Positions 43,952-54,600 of a DNA stretch of 64,000 nt are shown here, piece by piece. Origin of the DNA: ENR-C587 sp942493235. GTDB lineage: Bacteria; Bacteroidota; Ignavibacteria; Kapaibacteriales; UBA2268. The notes below the pieces were generated by a model. That model did no database searches. It saw only the letters and a program-made list of their open reading frames with translations, and was not told where the DNA came from. The DNA is taken from NCBI GenBank assembly GCA_942493235.1, contig OW818676.1, forward strand, positions 2,604,001 through 2,668,000. The letters are read 5' to 3'. Position numbers and translations under genes: made by a program. How positions within the stretch are numbered: position 1 is the first letter of the stretch; each line of letters opens with the position of its first letter.

Positions 43952-45631
43952 TTAATCATTTATCAGTTTTTTGAATTTAACTCTGTGAGGAGTAATATCA
44001 CCGATTCTTTTCTTTCTGTTCTCTATATAATCCGAATAAGAGCCTTCGAAGAAGTAAACCTGTGAATCACCTTCAAATGCCAAAATGTGAGTCGCTACTC
44101 TGTCTAAGAACCATCTATCGTGGGAGACGACTACCGCACAGCCAGCAAAATTCTCGAGACCTTCCTCCAAAGCACGTAAAGTATTAACGTCGATGTCATT
44201 AGTTGGCTCATCGAGAAGCAGTACATTTGCATTTTCTTTGAGGGTCATCGCAAGGTGTAGTCTGTTACGTTCGCCACCGGATAATATTCCGCAAAGCTTC
44301 TGTTGGTCGGGACCACCGAAATTAAATCTTGATACATAAGCTCTGGAGTTCATGCTTTTACCGTCGAGATATACCTCGTCAAGCCCGCCGGAAATAACTT
44401 CCCAAACTGATTTATCGCCTTTAATGGCATCGTGGGACTGGTCTGCATATCCGATTTTGACAGTATCTCCGATACGTACCGAGCCGGTATCGGGAGTTTC
44501 CATTCCCATAATTATTCTAAACAAGGTAGTTTTACCGGCACCGTTTGGACCGATTATTCCAACTATACCATTTGGTGGTAACGAGAAACTCAAATCTTCA
44601 AATAATATTCTATCACCGTATTTTTTAGATAAGTTTTCGGCTTCAATAACTACATTGCCAAGTCTCGGACCGTGAGGAATATATATTTCCAATTTATCTT
44701 CTTTTTGTTTTACGTCCTCATTTAGCAATTTCTCATAAGCTCCCAAGCGTGCTTTAGCTTTTGCCTGACGACCTTTAGGGGACATTCTAACCCATTCCAA
44801 TTCACGCTCTAAAGTTTTAATTCTCTTTGACTCGGCTTTGCCTTCTAATTCAAGTCTTTTGGATTTTTGGTCTAACCAGCTCGAGTAATTACCTTTCCAA
44901 GGAATGCCCTCGCCACGGTCTAATTCAAGTATCCATCCGGCTACATTATCAAGGAAGTATCTATCATGGGTGATAGCGATTACTGTACCTTTATACTGCT
45001 GTAAGAATTGCTCTAACCACTGAACCGATTCGGCATCTAAATGGTTGGTAGGTTCATCGAGCAATAATATGTCCGGTTGTTTGAGTAATAATCTGCATAA
45101 AGCTACTCTGCGTCTCTCGCCACCGGATAATATTTTTACTGATGTGTCAGAGTCTGGACATCGCAATGCGTCCATAGCTCTTTCTAATTTATTATCTAAG
45201 TCCCAGGCATCTAATCCGTCGAGAATTTCTGTAAGCTGTCCTTGACGTTCAATCACTTTGTTCATTTCGTCATCGTCCATTGGCTCAGCGAATTTTGCAC
45301 TGATTTCGTCATATTCTTTGAGTAAATCAACGGTTTCTTGAACTCCCTGCTGAACAATTTCTTTAACAGTTAAATTGTCGTCAAGTTCAGGCTCTTGAGA
45401 GAGCAGACCAACAGAATAACCGGGAGCAAAAACTACATCGCCGGCAGTTGGTTCGTCCATTCCGGCTATAATTTTGAGTAAGGTGGATTTACCCGAACCG
45501 TTTAAACCGATGATACCGATTTTAGCACCATAAAAGAATGACAAATATATATCTTTTAATATTTGTCTATTCGGTGGAATGACTTTGCTCAAGCCCACCA
45601 TAGAGAATATTATTTTTTTATCGTCCGCCAT
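43952..45631 (-). CDS. ettA: Energy-dependent translational throttle protein EttA (ABC-F)
   Basis: The 559-residue protein has two ABC ATPase domains in one chain with no membrane part: Walker A GLNGSGKSTLLK and GPNGAGKTTLFR, signatures LSGGERRRVALCR and LSGGERNRLHLA, and Walker B LLLDEPTNHLD and LLLDEPTNDID. The linker and the arm region (RMSPKGRQAKAKARL) are those of EttA. It binds the ribosomal E site and gates the first peptide bond according to ADP/ATP ratio. Length is standard. The ATG at 45631 gives the usual N-terminus. Confidence 0.94.
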   Translation of the reverse strand: MADDKKIIFSMVGLSKVIPPNRQILKDIYLSFFYGAKIGIIGLNGSGKSTLLKIIAGMDEPTAGDVVFAPGYSVGLLSQEPELDDNLTVKEIVQQGVQETVDLLKEYDEISAKFAEPMDDDEMNKVIERQGQLTEILDGLDAWDLDNKLERAMDALRCPDSDTSVKILSGGERRRVALCRLLLKQPDILLLDEPTNHLDAESVQWLEQFLQQYKGTVIAITHDRYFLDNVAGWILELDRGEGIPWKGNYSSWLDQKSKRLELEGKAESKRIKTLERELEWVRMSPKGRQAKAKARLGAYEKLLNEDVKQKEDKLEIYIPHGPRLGNVVIEAENLSKKYGDRILFEDLSFSLPPNGIVGIIGPNGAGKTTLFRIIMGMETPDTGSVRIGDTVKIGYADQSHDAIKGDKSVWEVISGGLDEVYLDGKSMNSRAYVSRFNFGGPDQQKLCGILSGGERNRLHLAMTLKENANVLLLDEPTNDIDVNTLRALEEGLENFAGCAVVVSHDRWFLDRVATHILAFEGDSQVYFFEGSYSDYIENRKKRIGDITPHRVKFKKLIND

Positions 45632-45858
45632 AAAATATCCTTAAATTAATGATAATTATTCAATTGATTCAAATATAAGGAAAATCTTTTTATTTTATTT
45701 CTTGTTTGATACATTTTTTCTTATAACGGGAGTTGTAAATTGGTTTAGTTTGATATAGTAAAACTAATAGGATTTGAAACGTTTGAATCTGTTATAACCA
45801 TAATAGATAGTATCAGCCCATCAGAAAAGAGCAATTTATCTGTTAGGCGGGGATTAAT

Positions 45859-47697
45859 TTATTTATCTATATCGTTATTATTAATTTCTTGTTGCAATTC
45901 ATAATAGACTTCGAATTTCAGTATAGCTATCATAAGTTTTAATGACTTCCAATTATTGAACCCTTGATAATAATAGGGTGTTAATGAAGAGATAGCAAGC
46001 TTTTCTAAAAATGGTATATCTTCATAAGTACAAGTATTAAATATCAGGTCGGGTATAAAATCAACATCTTCACCTTGTTTTGCTAATAAATTGGATAAAA
46101 ACACTTTTTTTGCTTTTGGTGATTTTATTTTTTTTATAGTATTGGCTATATGACTTCTATAAAATCTATCGGTATAAAAACTTCCTTTTGTAAAATTTAT
46201 TAAGTTATTAATCTTGTAAATACATTCATTTAAATAAAAGGAATCAGCCGGAAATATTATTTTTAATTTATTAATATTTGTAATAGTTACGGGTAGGGGG
46301 ATATTTGATAAATAGTGTATTAATTTATTTCTTTCATAATCATTTTTCTCTTTAATTATCATATCAGATAGTAAAGGGACAAACTTTTCACTCATTGAAT
46401 AAGTCAAAGCATAGATTGCATATTCCTTCATAATCGGATTTTTTGATTTTAAGCTATCATATAGAATATCATCAGAATATGGTTGAGATACCAAAAAAGT
46501 TAATGTCAATTTTGAGGACCAAGTATCTTCAATATCGAAATATATCGAATCAAGACCTGAAATATTTTTTGAAAGTTCTCGCCTTAATAAAGTTTCAATT
46601 TCATAAGGATTGGTTTTAGCCAAGATAAATATTTCCGTTTCATACTTATTACAACCCTCATAATCATATAAACCAAATTTACCCTCAGAATTGTAATTAT
46701 CAAAATTATAATTTTCAAATTCTTTTATTATTTGCTTATTTGTTTGTGGGTCATCTAATAATATTAGCCAGTAGGACAACATAAATTTAAAATACAATTT
46801 CGGACTATTTATAAATAGATCTAATAATTCTTTTCTATAATGTCTGATTGCAAAGTCTTTGTAGTGATCAAATTTTATATTAAGAGCAAGATCGTCGTTG
46901 TTTTTTTTACCTAATTCATATGAGTCTTTTAACATTTTTTTTAATGTATCTAACTCTATTTTTTTATCATATTTTCCGAAATCTAATCTTTCATTGACTA
47001 TAAGATTAGAATCCATTTGCATTATTTTCAGGAAATCATCGTCATCAAGATATGATTCAAATTCTTTTAAAGCCAATATTTGGTTTTTTGAACAATATGG
47101 ATATTCTTTAAAATAAAAAGCTAGATTTTCTAACATTTTGTTTTTATTTCTTTGCTTAGCGTTCGCTCTTGCTAAATAAATAAATTTATCTCTAAACTCT
47201 TCATCTAACTCAAGGTATATCATAGCTGAATCAAGATAATTATACATACCTGTTTTTATGCAATAATCTGCCATTCTTTCATATAATCCAGCAACACTAT
47301 CTTTTTTAATTAATTGAAATACTTTATTAATACCAAAGCTTAAATTATTTTTGGCTTTATACATATTCAAATAAAAATCTACAACAGAAGTATATTTATC
47401 TGAATAATTGAGTCTTTCGCAAAGACAAACAAAATTACTATCAATTATTTCAATAGCTTTGTCAAATTCAAAATTCTTATAAAGTTGAATAGTTAAATTA
47501 TAGATTGTATCACAATAATTGTAATATATTTTGAATTTTTTTGTTATTTCCTCCTCCTCAACTTCTTGAATACTTTCACTTGTATAATTATTATTATAAG
47601 GATAAAAGTCAAAACGCAAACTTCTGTCAAGACTTTTTGCAGAACTAATTAACATCATCAATATCGAGAAATACACTATTATTTTTAATTTAAACAT
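45859..47697 (-). CDS. Large exported protein of unknown function
   Basis: The 612-residue protein starts with a signal peptide (FKLKIIVYFSILMMLISSAKS). The rest is helical, Lys/Asn/Tyr-rich, and contains segments that resemble TPR- or HEAT-type helical pairs (for example YERMADYCIKTGMYNYLDSA). It has no catalytic motif I recognise and no sorting tail. It has a stand-alone transcription unit. It is likely periplasmic or surface-exposed. Function cannot be inferred. Confidence 0.7.
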   Translation of the reverse strand: MFKLKIIVYFSILMMLISSAKSLDRSLRFDFYPYNNNYTSESIQEVEEEEITKKFKIYYNYCDTIYNLTIQLYKNFEFDKAIEIIDSNFVCLCERLNYSDKYTSVVDFYLNMYKAKNNLSFGINKVFQLIKKDSVAGLYERMADYCIKTGMYNYLDSAMIYLELDEEFRDKFIYLARANAKQRNKNKMLENLAFYFKEYPYCSKNQILALKEFESYLDDDDFLKIMQMDSNLIVNERLDFGKYDKKIELDTLKKMLKDSYELGKKNNDDLALNIKFDHYKDFAIRHYRKELLDLFINSPKLYFKFMLSYWLILLDDPQTNKQIIKEFENYNFDNYNSEGKFGLYDYEGCNKYETEIFILAKTNPYEIETLLRRELSKNISGLDSIYFDIEDTWSSKLTLTFLVSQPYSDDILYDSLKSKNPIMKEYAIYALTYSMSEKFVPLLSDMIIKEKNDYERNKLIHYLSNIPLPVTITNINKLKIIFPADSFYLNECIYKINNLINFTKGSFYTDRFYRSHIANTIKKIKSPKAKKVFLSNLLAKQGEDVDFIPDLIFNTCTYEDIPFLEKLAISSLTPYYYQGFNNWKSLKLMIAILKFEVYYELQQEINNNDIDK

Positions 47698-47886
47698 AAT
47701 TACTCTTGACTTGTATTTATAATTTTGTTTATTGAATTTTCGAAATTATTTAAGTATAAAATGATATTTAAATTTGATTAATACAAATTTCAAAATCCAA
47801 TATTAACAAAGATATGGAATATTCTAATTAAAGCAAAATAATATCTATTATTTCTATATGTTGTTTTAGTTGAAATATAAAAAAAC

Positions 47887-47965
47887 GGTTCTTCGCTGTT
47901 TTGTGTGGGTAAGTAAATAAAAAATCTTTCTTACAACGGCGTTAGCTGTTGAACTCGGTAATAGT
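47887..47965. repeat. MITE-like repeat family 2, truncated copy
   Basis: Starts GGTTCTTCGCTGTTTTGTGT, matches the left end of the copy at 51313 through TCTTTCTTACAACGGCGTTA and GCTGTTGAACTCGGTAATAG. There it stops, and the G-rich tract follows at once. Confidence 0.8.
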
Positions 47966-47981
47966 TGGGATATAGGATATT

Positions 47982-48005
47982 GGGGATAGGGGTTCGGGGT
48001 TGGGG
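47982..48005 (+). repeat. Four-tract G-quadruplex motif
   Basis: Four GGGG runs separated by loops ATA, TTC and TT within 24 bases. This fits the strict G4 consensus with 4-layer stacks and very short loops. It shares the GGGG-TTC-GGGG element with the tract at 6979. Confidence 0.8.
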
Positions 48006-48341
48006 ATTAAGAAAACACTTCTTCGATCTTCACTTTGTGTAGTGGATTTCGGGATAGGGGCTTGTCTCTTTACAACAGAGATGATCACAAATAATATTTA
48101 TCAAAAATATTTATTAGTCATAAGAATTTATTTGTCATAAGTAAGAATTTCGGCTTGAATTTTGATGTATAGTATGTTCATGATTGACTAATGTCAAAAT
48201 TAGTATAATTATGTATATATATCGTTAAAAATATGAAAAAAAATGCCGATAAAGTAAAAAATAATTGATATTTTATCGTAAAATTTTGTAATTTAATGTT
48301 TTATATAATAGATAATGTCTTTTATATTATATATTGATACT

Positions 48342-50672
48342 ATGAATAAGAATATTAAAAAAATACCAAACAGAAAATCGATTAGTTGTCCGCTTCTAAT
48401 CACTTTAATTTTTATACTGTTAAGCTCTTGTGAGCATCCGCAGATAACTAATTTAAAAACTGCCGACGAATATTTCGCTCAGAAAGGTGATTCGGTTACT
48501 ATCGATTGGCACTTCGAAAATGCCGATGCTGTATATGTCAGCGGATTTGAAGAAGAGTTCAAACCCATAGACCAATTAAAAATCTATGCAGACTATTCAA
48601 AAGCTTATACAATAACAGCTTTTCAGGGTAATGTTGACTCTGCTGTTCAGCGTAAGACCATCATAGTTGACGGTATTACTATGATTGAAGATATTAAAGA
48701 CATTAGCCAAGAAGATGACGAAGATAATGAAAAAATAGTCGAAAAACGCGAATATACTCCGTCAAGTAATTTTGATAAAATGGAGCATGCCGCTCAAGAA
48801 CCTCCAAAAAATAATTTAGAGAAAATCGAAAAGCCGATTCAAGCGGAAACAAAAAACGAAATCGAAGCAAAAAAAATCGATCTTGTAAAAGCTCCGACTC
48901 CGAATCAACCCCAAAATGACTCTAATCCGGCTGCTGCTTATGAAGAAATTCCTGCTGTTGCCAGCTTTGCCGAAGATATACCCAAATCAAATAAAGAAGA
49001 GCCGGAAATTGCTAATAAAAAAATAATAAATATTGAGAATAAAACAGCAAAAATAGTTCCTAACGAAAAATATGAAGCAAAACCAGATTTCGAAATTCAA
49101 AAAGGTCCTCTTAAAGCGGTCAATCCGTTGAACGATAAATCATTTATAGAGTCAGAATATTTAAAAGGGATTACTGAATCTAAAGATGCAATTCCAGCCA
49201 ATGTAAGAGTAATTCGTAATAACTACTCGTCTGATAGTAAAGGTTTTCATCTTAGCCTTAGAGCTATTTTGCTCGACCAATTCGGTAATTTTATTAAACT
49301 TAATCCGCAGAAAGCCCCTGTCTCATTTATTCTGAATTATGGTTGCGGTGATGATAAAACATCGAACAGCATTTCTAACAGCTGCTATCCCGTTTTTCAG
49401 AATTCCGAAACAGTAGGAGCAGATATTTCAATATTATTAGATAATTCATTAGCTGCAGATAGAAACAATTATATACTCAATTCTATTGCGGAATTCTCTA
49501 ATAATTTAACTCAACAGGATAGAGTAGATTTCTCAATATTTAATCATAGGGTTACAAATATATTAAATCTACAAAGTGCCGAGACAGCACAGATTCAATT
49601 GTCAAAATCTATACTTACTGAACCCAAAGGGCTTAATGCTCTTTATAAAGCTGCATTCCAAAAATTAGACGAGATTAGTATTGATGGTAACTCTAAAGCT
49701 TTGGTTATAATTACTCATTATAATGATAATTCTTCAATTTTATACAGAGCCGCCGATATAATCGAATCAGCGAAAGCTAAAGGAGTTCCGATTTATATTA
49801 TAGCTGTTGGCGATGCTATACGAACATATTTCTTGAAATATATTTGCGGTTCGACCGGCGGAAAGCTTTATCATATTTTCAATGATGAAGTAACATATAT
49901 TAAAGATATATTAAATGAAATCAGTTTTGGGCTTAAAAATTATTATCAGATTGAATTTACACTTTTTGATTTTCCAACTAAAATCAAAGATGAAAAATTA
50001 GACAAAGGCTGCGAAGAGCTTCAGACAAAGCTAATTTACAAAAAAGGTGCTGTCGAAAGAACTGATAATGTCGGTATTTTTCCTGTTGAAATTCCTGAAT
50101 ATTCTCAGTATCAAGCGGTTTCAATATTTGAATATCAAAGCACCGTTATTCCTAAAGATTATGATGATTTAATAAAAACTTTAGCCAATACATTGCTTGA
50201 TAATCCGGAGTATAATATTGAATTAATCGGTAATTCCGGAGACGAAGGCGAAGATCTTTTTAACTTAACTCTTTCTAAAGAAAGAGCCGATGAAGTTAAA
50301 AATGCTTTAATCGGTTTAGGAATTAGTACTAATAGGATTATGACTAAAGGTATCGGCTATCGTAAACCTTTATATTATAATTCAAAACTACCATGGCAGG
50401 AAGGATTTAACCGCAGGGTTGAGATTCGCTGGCTTGAACCGGATAAATATCCTTTCGAAATATTGACCGGTAAATATGAAACCGAAAATGAAGCCGAATA
50501 TCAAAGTGAAAAATGGCTCAAAAGCGGTTTAAAGTCTTACTACGAAAGATATATTGAAAACGGTGAATCTGTCTATAATGTTAAATTGTGGGGCTATACG
50601 TCGGTTACTCAGGCAAGAGATGCCATTAAAAAACTTGAAAAGAAGTATAAAAATGAATTTATAATTGAATAA
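48342..50672 (+). CDS. VWA - OmpA - SPOR lipoprotein
   Basis: The 776-residue protein starts at ATG 48342 (an in-frame ATG at 48315 is possible). Its signal ends LLSSC, so the Cys is lipidated. Regions in order: a short Ig-like part; a long Lys/Glu/Pro-rich linker (about 125-270); a VWA domain with DISILLDNSLAA in place of the MIDAS DxSxS; an OmpA-like domain (NPEYNIELIGNSGDEGE; SKERADEVKNAL; FNRRVEIRW); and a C-terminal ~75 residue SPOR-like region (FEILTGKYETENEAE ... SVYNVKLWGYTS). It most likely spans between outer membrane and peptidoglycan. DinB gene follows 25 bp on. Confidence 0.8.
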   Translation: MNKNIKKIPNRKSISCPLLITLIFILLSSCEHPQITNLKTADEYFAQKGDSVTIDWHFENADAVYVSGFEEEFKPIDQLKIYADYSKAYTITAFQGNVDSAVQRKTIIVDGITMIEDIKDISQEDDEDNEKIVEKREYTPSSNFDKMEHAAQEPPKNNLEKIEKPIQAETKNEIEAKKIDLVKAPTPNQPQNDSNPAAAYEEIPAVASFAEDIPKSNKEEPEIANKKIINIENKTAKIVPNEKYEAKPDFEIQKGPLKAVNPLNDKSFIESEYLKGITESKDAIPANVRVIRNNYSSDSKGFHLSLRAILLDQFGNFIKLNPQKAPVSFILNYGCGDDKTSNSISNSCYPVFQNSETVGADISILLDNSLAADRNNYILNSIAEFSNNLTQQDRVDFSIFNHRVTNILNLQSAETAQIQLSKSILTEPKGLNALYKAAFQKLDEISIDGNSKALVIITHYNDNSSILYRAADIIESAKAKGVPIYIIAVGDAIRTYFLKYICGSTGGKLYHIFNDEVTYIKDILNEISFGLKNYYQIEFTLFDFPTKIKDEKLDKGCEELQTKLIYKKGAVERTDNVGIFPVEIPEYSQYQAVSIFEYQSTVIPKDYDDLIKTLANTLLDNPEYNIELIGNSGDEGEDLFNLTLSKERADEVKNALIGLGISTNRIMTKGIGYRKPLYYNSKLPWQEGFNRRVEIRWLEPDKYPFEILTGKYETENEAEYQSEKWLKSGLKSYYERYIENGESVYNVKLWGYTSVTQARDAIKKLEKKYKNEFIIE

Positions 50673-50697
50673 TTTATTTATTTATTAAGGAAACATT

Positions 50698-51198
50698 ATG
50701 CAATTAACAATCGATAGCTTTATAAAAGATATGACTCAAGAGTCAGAATTGACAATCAAATTATTTTCTGCTTTGACAGATGAGTCACTTACTCAAACAT
50801 TGCCTGATTATGGCAGGACTCTAGGTAGATTAGCTTGGCATATTACCCTTTGTGTAGGCGAAATGGCAAAATACGGTGGTTTAAATGTAGTTTGTCCCGC
50901 AGAGAAAGCCCCGATTCCCGCTACAGTTAGTGAATTAGTGGATACTTACAGAAAAGCATCTCAGTCTATGCTTTCCGAAATTAAAGAAAAATGGACTAAT
51001 GATATGCTCGAAACCGAAGTAGATATGTATGGCGAGAAATGGAGCTATGCTATGATATTAACCGTAATTACAAGACACGAAATTCATCATAGAGCTCAAA
51101 TGACTGTATTAATGCGTCAAGCCGGATTAACTGTTCCCGGTATTTACGGTCCTTCAAAAGAAGAATGGGCTGCTTATAATATGCCTCCTCAAGAGTAA
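50698..51198 (+). CDS. DinB-family protein
   Basis: The 166-residue protein is a DinB-like four-helix bundle. A metal site is formed by an early His (LGRLAWHITLC) and the C-terminal pair (TVITRHEIHHRAQMTVLMRQAG). Family members include thiol-S-transferases dependent on bacillithiol or related thiols and many proteins of unknown role. A bacillithiol deacetylase gene is present 6 kb away in this window, which makes a BSH-dependent activity possible but unproven. TTAAGGAAAC gives a ribosome site before the ATG. A terminator follows at 51250. Confidence 0.83.
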   Translation: MQLTIDSFIKDMTQESELTIKLFSALTDESLTQTLPDYGRTLGRLAWHITLCVGEMAKYGGLNVVCPAEKAPIPATVSELVDTYRKASQSMLSEIKEKWTNDMLETEVDMYGEKWSYAMILTVITRHEIHHRAQMTVLMRQAGLTVPGIYGPSKEEWAAYNMPPQE

Positions 51199-51249
51199 TA
51201 TTTTAGCATTATAAAGAATAAATTTTATTTTATTCAAACGAAATATAAT

Positions 51250-51287
51250 AAGCTTATAAGCTATTGTTTTCAATAACTTATAAGCTT
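51250..51287 (+). terminator. Strong terminator after the DinB gene
   Basis: Arms AAGCTTATAAG and CTTATAAGCTT, with inner TATTG/CAATA pairing extending the stem; TTTTCTT follows. Confidence 0.88.
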
Positions 51288-51312
51288 TTCTTATAAAGAC
51301 ATAACAAAATAT

Positions 51313-51618
51313 GGGTTCTTCGCTATTATGTGTGGGTAAGCAAATATAGAAATCTTTCTTACAACGGCTTTAGCTGTTGAACATTGGTAATAAACATTGT
51401 TTAGTCCCTACACTCTTTCTTCTCTTTTTTTTGTTAAAACAAGAGAACGGTGTCGGAGGCATATCATTATATTACCGATGTTTAACTCCTACCGGAGTTA
51501 AAATTTAAAATCAAAGATGTTTATCCAATAAAATATTATAAATCAATATTTGATATATATGGATTTTCTTTATATTAATACCAATAATTTGCTAACCCAC
51601 TTAAAATAGCGAAGACCC
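51313..51618. repeat. MITE-like repeat family 2, best full copy
   Basis: 306 bp bounded by GGGTTCTTCGCTATTATGTG and, inverted, AAAATAGCGAAGACCC. Terminal inverted repeats extend to about 30 bp with a few mismatches. Inside are two palindromic modules, TTTAACTCC-TACC-GGAGTTAAA and the CAACGGCTTTAGCTGTTG stretch. AAAAT flanks both ends and may be a target-site duplication. No coding frame. The rest of the 51199-51674 gap holds only the DinB terminator. Confidence 0.85.
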
Positions 51619-51674
51619 AAAATTAACCTTATGAAAAGTGTATTCTCATAATTGTTTACAAAGCACTTTGTAAT

Positions 51675-54600
51675 TTATTCGAATAAATACTCGCCGATTT
51701 GGACAACTTCTTTGTTCTCTTTTGCTCTTACTATTATAGTTTTTTTAGTTTCGTTTTCTTTACCGTAATTGGTATATAAATCAAGAAATAGAGTCGCTCC
51801 ACCGGTCATTTTTACTGCTTGCGAAGCGTAGTAATTGCATTCAATTTTATATTGCCCTTTAATTGCGGATTTGAGTAAAAATTCTTCCGGTCCGTAACCG
51901 CCTGTATAATCCTTCGGAAGTAGTCCGCCGATTTTTGTATTTTTATTACTATAAAAGCATTTCTCTTTTTTAGGGTCAGTTACCCATAAATCAATATCAG
52001 TATTATCTAAGTCCCAGCGTAATACTATTCTAATGTCTAATGGCATCGCAGAAATTAGTCTGGAATCATAATTTTTCGTATCGATTTTATTCGGATATTT
52101 AGAGATAATTGCGTTCATCTCGGTTATTGCCTGAAGATTAATACTGACAAATCTGCCATTCCAATTTTTCATTGCTAATTCATATAGTAAATCACAGGCT
52201 CTCTGATATTGCCCCTTATCGACTAATGCCAATGCTAAATCACGATAGCTTTGGGGTTCTTCGGCTCTGATTTCTTTTATATATTCGAATAGATTAATCC
52301 CTAAATGGATTTCGCCCAAATATTGAAGTTTATATGCTACTATTCTTAAAAACTCCTGATTTTCTTGGCTTAATTCTGCTATATTGGTAATGATTTCAGC
52401 TGCTGAAGCCTTATCGTTTTTAGCTGTTAAAATCTCGGCAACGTCGATATAGAAGCCAATTGCATTGCCATATTTTTCTTTTGCCAAAAAATAAACATCA
52501 CTGAAATTAGCTCCACTCGCCTCAAGCTCTTTATAATACTCGGCATTTGAATTGTAAGCACTAAGACTGACAGAAGAAGCTGTATTGTTGTTTTCTTGAG
52601 TTTCAGCTTCTGCTAAAGTTGAGGGAATTGGGTAAACTGAATTATTAGAAAAATCGAAACCATTGCTTAATGGATTTGCAATATTTACACCATCCATTCT
52701 AATTGCAGTTTCACTTGAACGCCCACTTCTAATTTGAAATCCCACTGAGTTATTATTTAATTCCGTGCTACTACCCACTATAGCTGCTACGCCTTCGCGG
52801 GGTTCTCCGTGAATAGAATCATTTACTCTCTTTTGAGCTAATAAAAATGAATCACGATTTAAACTATACCATAGTTTTCTTAAATCAAATTCTTTTACTA
52901 ACTGTTCAATATTATATTTTGTATTTAATTCCGAATCTTGTTTAGGAAATGATTTGCAAGCAATTGAATACTCTTTATACAGAGCTGTGTCTGATTTAGG
53001 AGCCTCAATATTATAGCGAGCATAATCCCAACCGGTTTCTAATATTAGGAGCGAAGTACCTGCTGTAACAATATTGAATTTCTGACCTAATTCAAATATT
53101 TCTTTTGCGTATTTTTTATTATCTATCTGTAAGAAATCTAATTTCTTCTTTGCCCATATTCTGGCGAGAATACCGGTTTCTACATTATCTTTATCTTTGT
53201 TAATTGATATATTTTCACTTGTGGAGATTGAATTTCCATATCCGTAATTGAGAGTGATTTCACTTGAGGAACTGTTCATTATGCCGGCGATTGATAAATC
53301 TTCTAATAAGTTAGAAGTAGAATTGGGATATATTTCAGAAATTTCAGATTTGTTAAAATCAATCGAAATCAGCCTATATTGCTTATTTGTTAATAATTGA
53401 ACAGCTCTATCTATTTCAATTGACAATAAGTTAATATAATTAGCACCGGAGTAATTAGCAATATTGGATAAATAAAAGCTATTGCACATTAAATTGGAAT
53501 TGATTGTGTAAATCGGGATTTTCGAATCTAATGGTTTTGAATTACCTATACTTGATATACCATCACTGAATAATAAGACTGCATCTGCACTGATTTCTTT
53601 TATATTAATACAAGAGAAATTCGAGCCACCGTCATATTTAATAGCTTCCAATTTTTTCTTCAGCTCACTGAAATCGCCGTTAGAAATAAAATAATTATCT
53701 TTATTCTTAATTTTATAATTAAAAGTAAGTAGCTCTACAGAGCAGTCTCTAATAATATTGAAATATTCTTTAAGTAGCTCCATATCTTTTTGGATATTTC
53801 TTTTCCCCGATGAGTGCGAGCAGTCCCATAGTATAGTTATTCTATTCGGAGTAAAAGCAATATCTTCCGGTAGGTTAACATTCCTATTAATCGAAAAGTA
53901 AGTGTTAGCACTTAGCTCTTCACATACAACTTCTTTTCTGTCAATAGGGAGCGGCATAGTAAAGCTAAACATTTCGTTGGCGGTATAGTCATTAAAATGG
54001 ACTGAAGTAGTATAAGCATTGTTATCTTTATTGAATTTAATATTGTCTATCTGATTACTAATAGAAGTATTTACCGGATAATCATTAAAAACATTTGCTG
54101 TTAATGTAAAATCTCCGATATTATAATTATAATTGAAAGGAAGATTATAAACCATTGAAGTCTCATCTGATTTTAAAACTTCTTCATAAGCGATAATAAT
54201 TCGTTTTTCTTGCTTGGATAGAATGGGGAAGACCCTTAGCTTGTAATTATTAGAAGTAGTCATCTCTAATAATGCCGGGTCAACTCTACGCCTTTCAACG
54301 TCTTCAAAAACGACACGGGCTTTTTCTTTTGCAACAACTACGCCTTCACGCATATTTCCATTGAAGTCCATAGCCAGACGGTTTACCGACTGACCCTCTG
54401 CTAATGGGAATAATAAAGTACCCTCATATCTGTGCTTATCTGCAGGAAAATCATTGGTAAAGGTCATGTCCATAGTAGTAACGGCGAGGTTACCGACCAC
54501 TTTAACATCAATATTTAATTTTTTGATTATTAAACTTTGCTCGGAATTGTCAGCCATTACTACTTTTAATTCCGGAGCTGAATTTGCAGCTTGCAATTTG

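Larger units (their letters stand above)
47698..48341. other. Gap with family 2 fragment and G-quadruplex motif
   Basis: About 640 bp without a credible gene. It holds a fragment of family 2 repeat (47887-47965) and the strongest G-rich tract in the window (47982-48005), then a further related stretch (TTCTTCGATCTTCACTTTGT, GGGATAGGGG) to about 48062. Promoter of the VWA lipoprotein must lie after about 48,150 in the AT-rich part. Confidence 0.65.
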
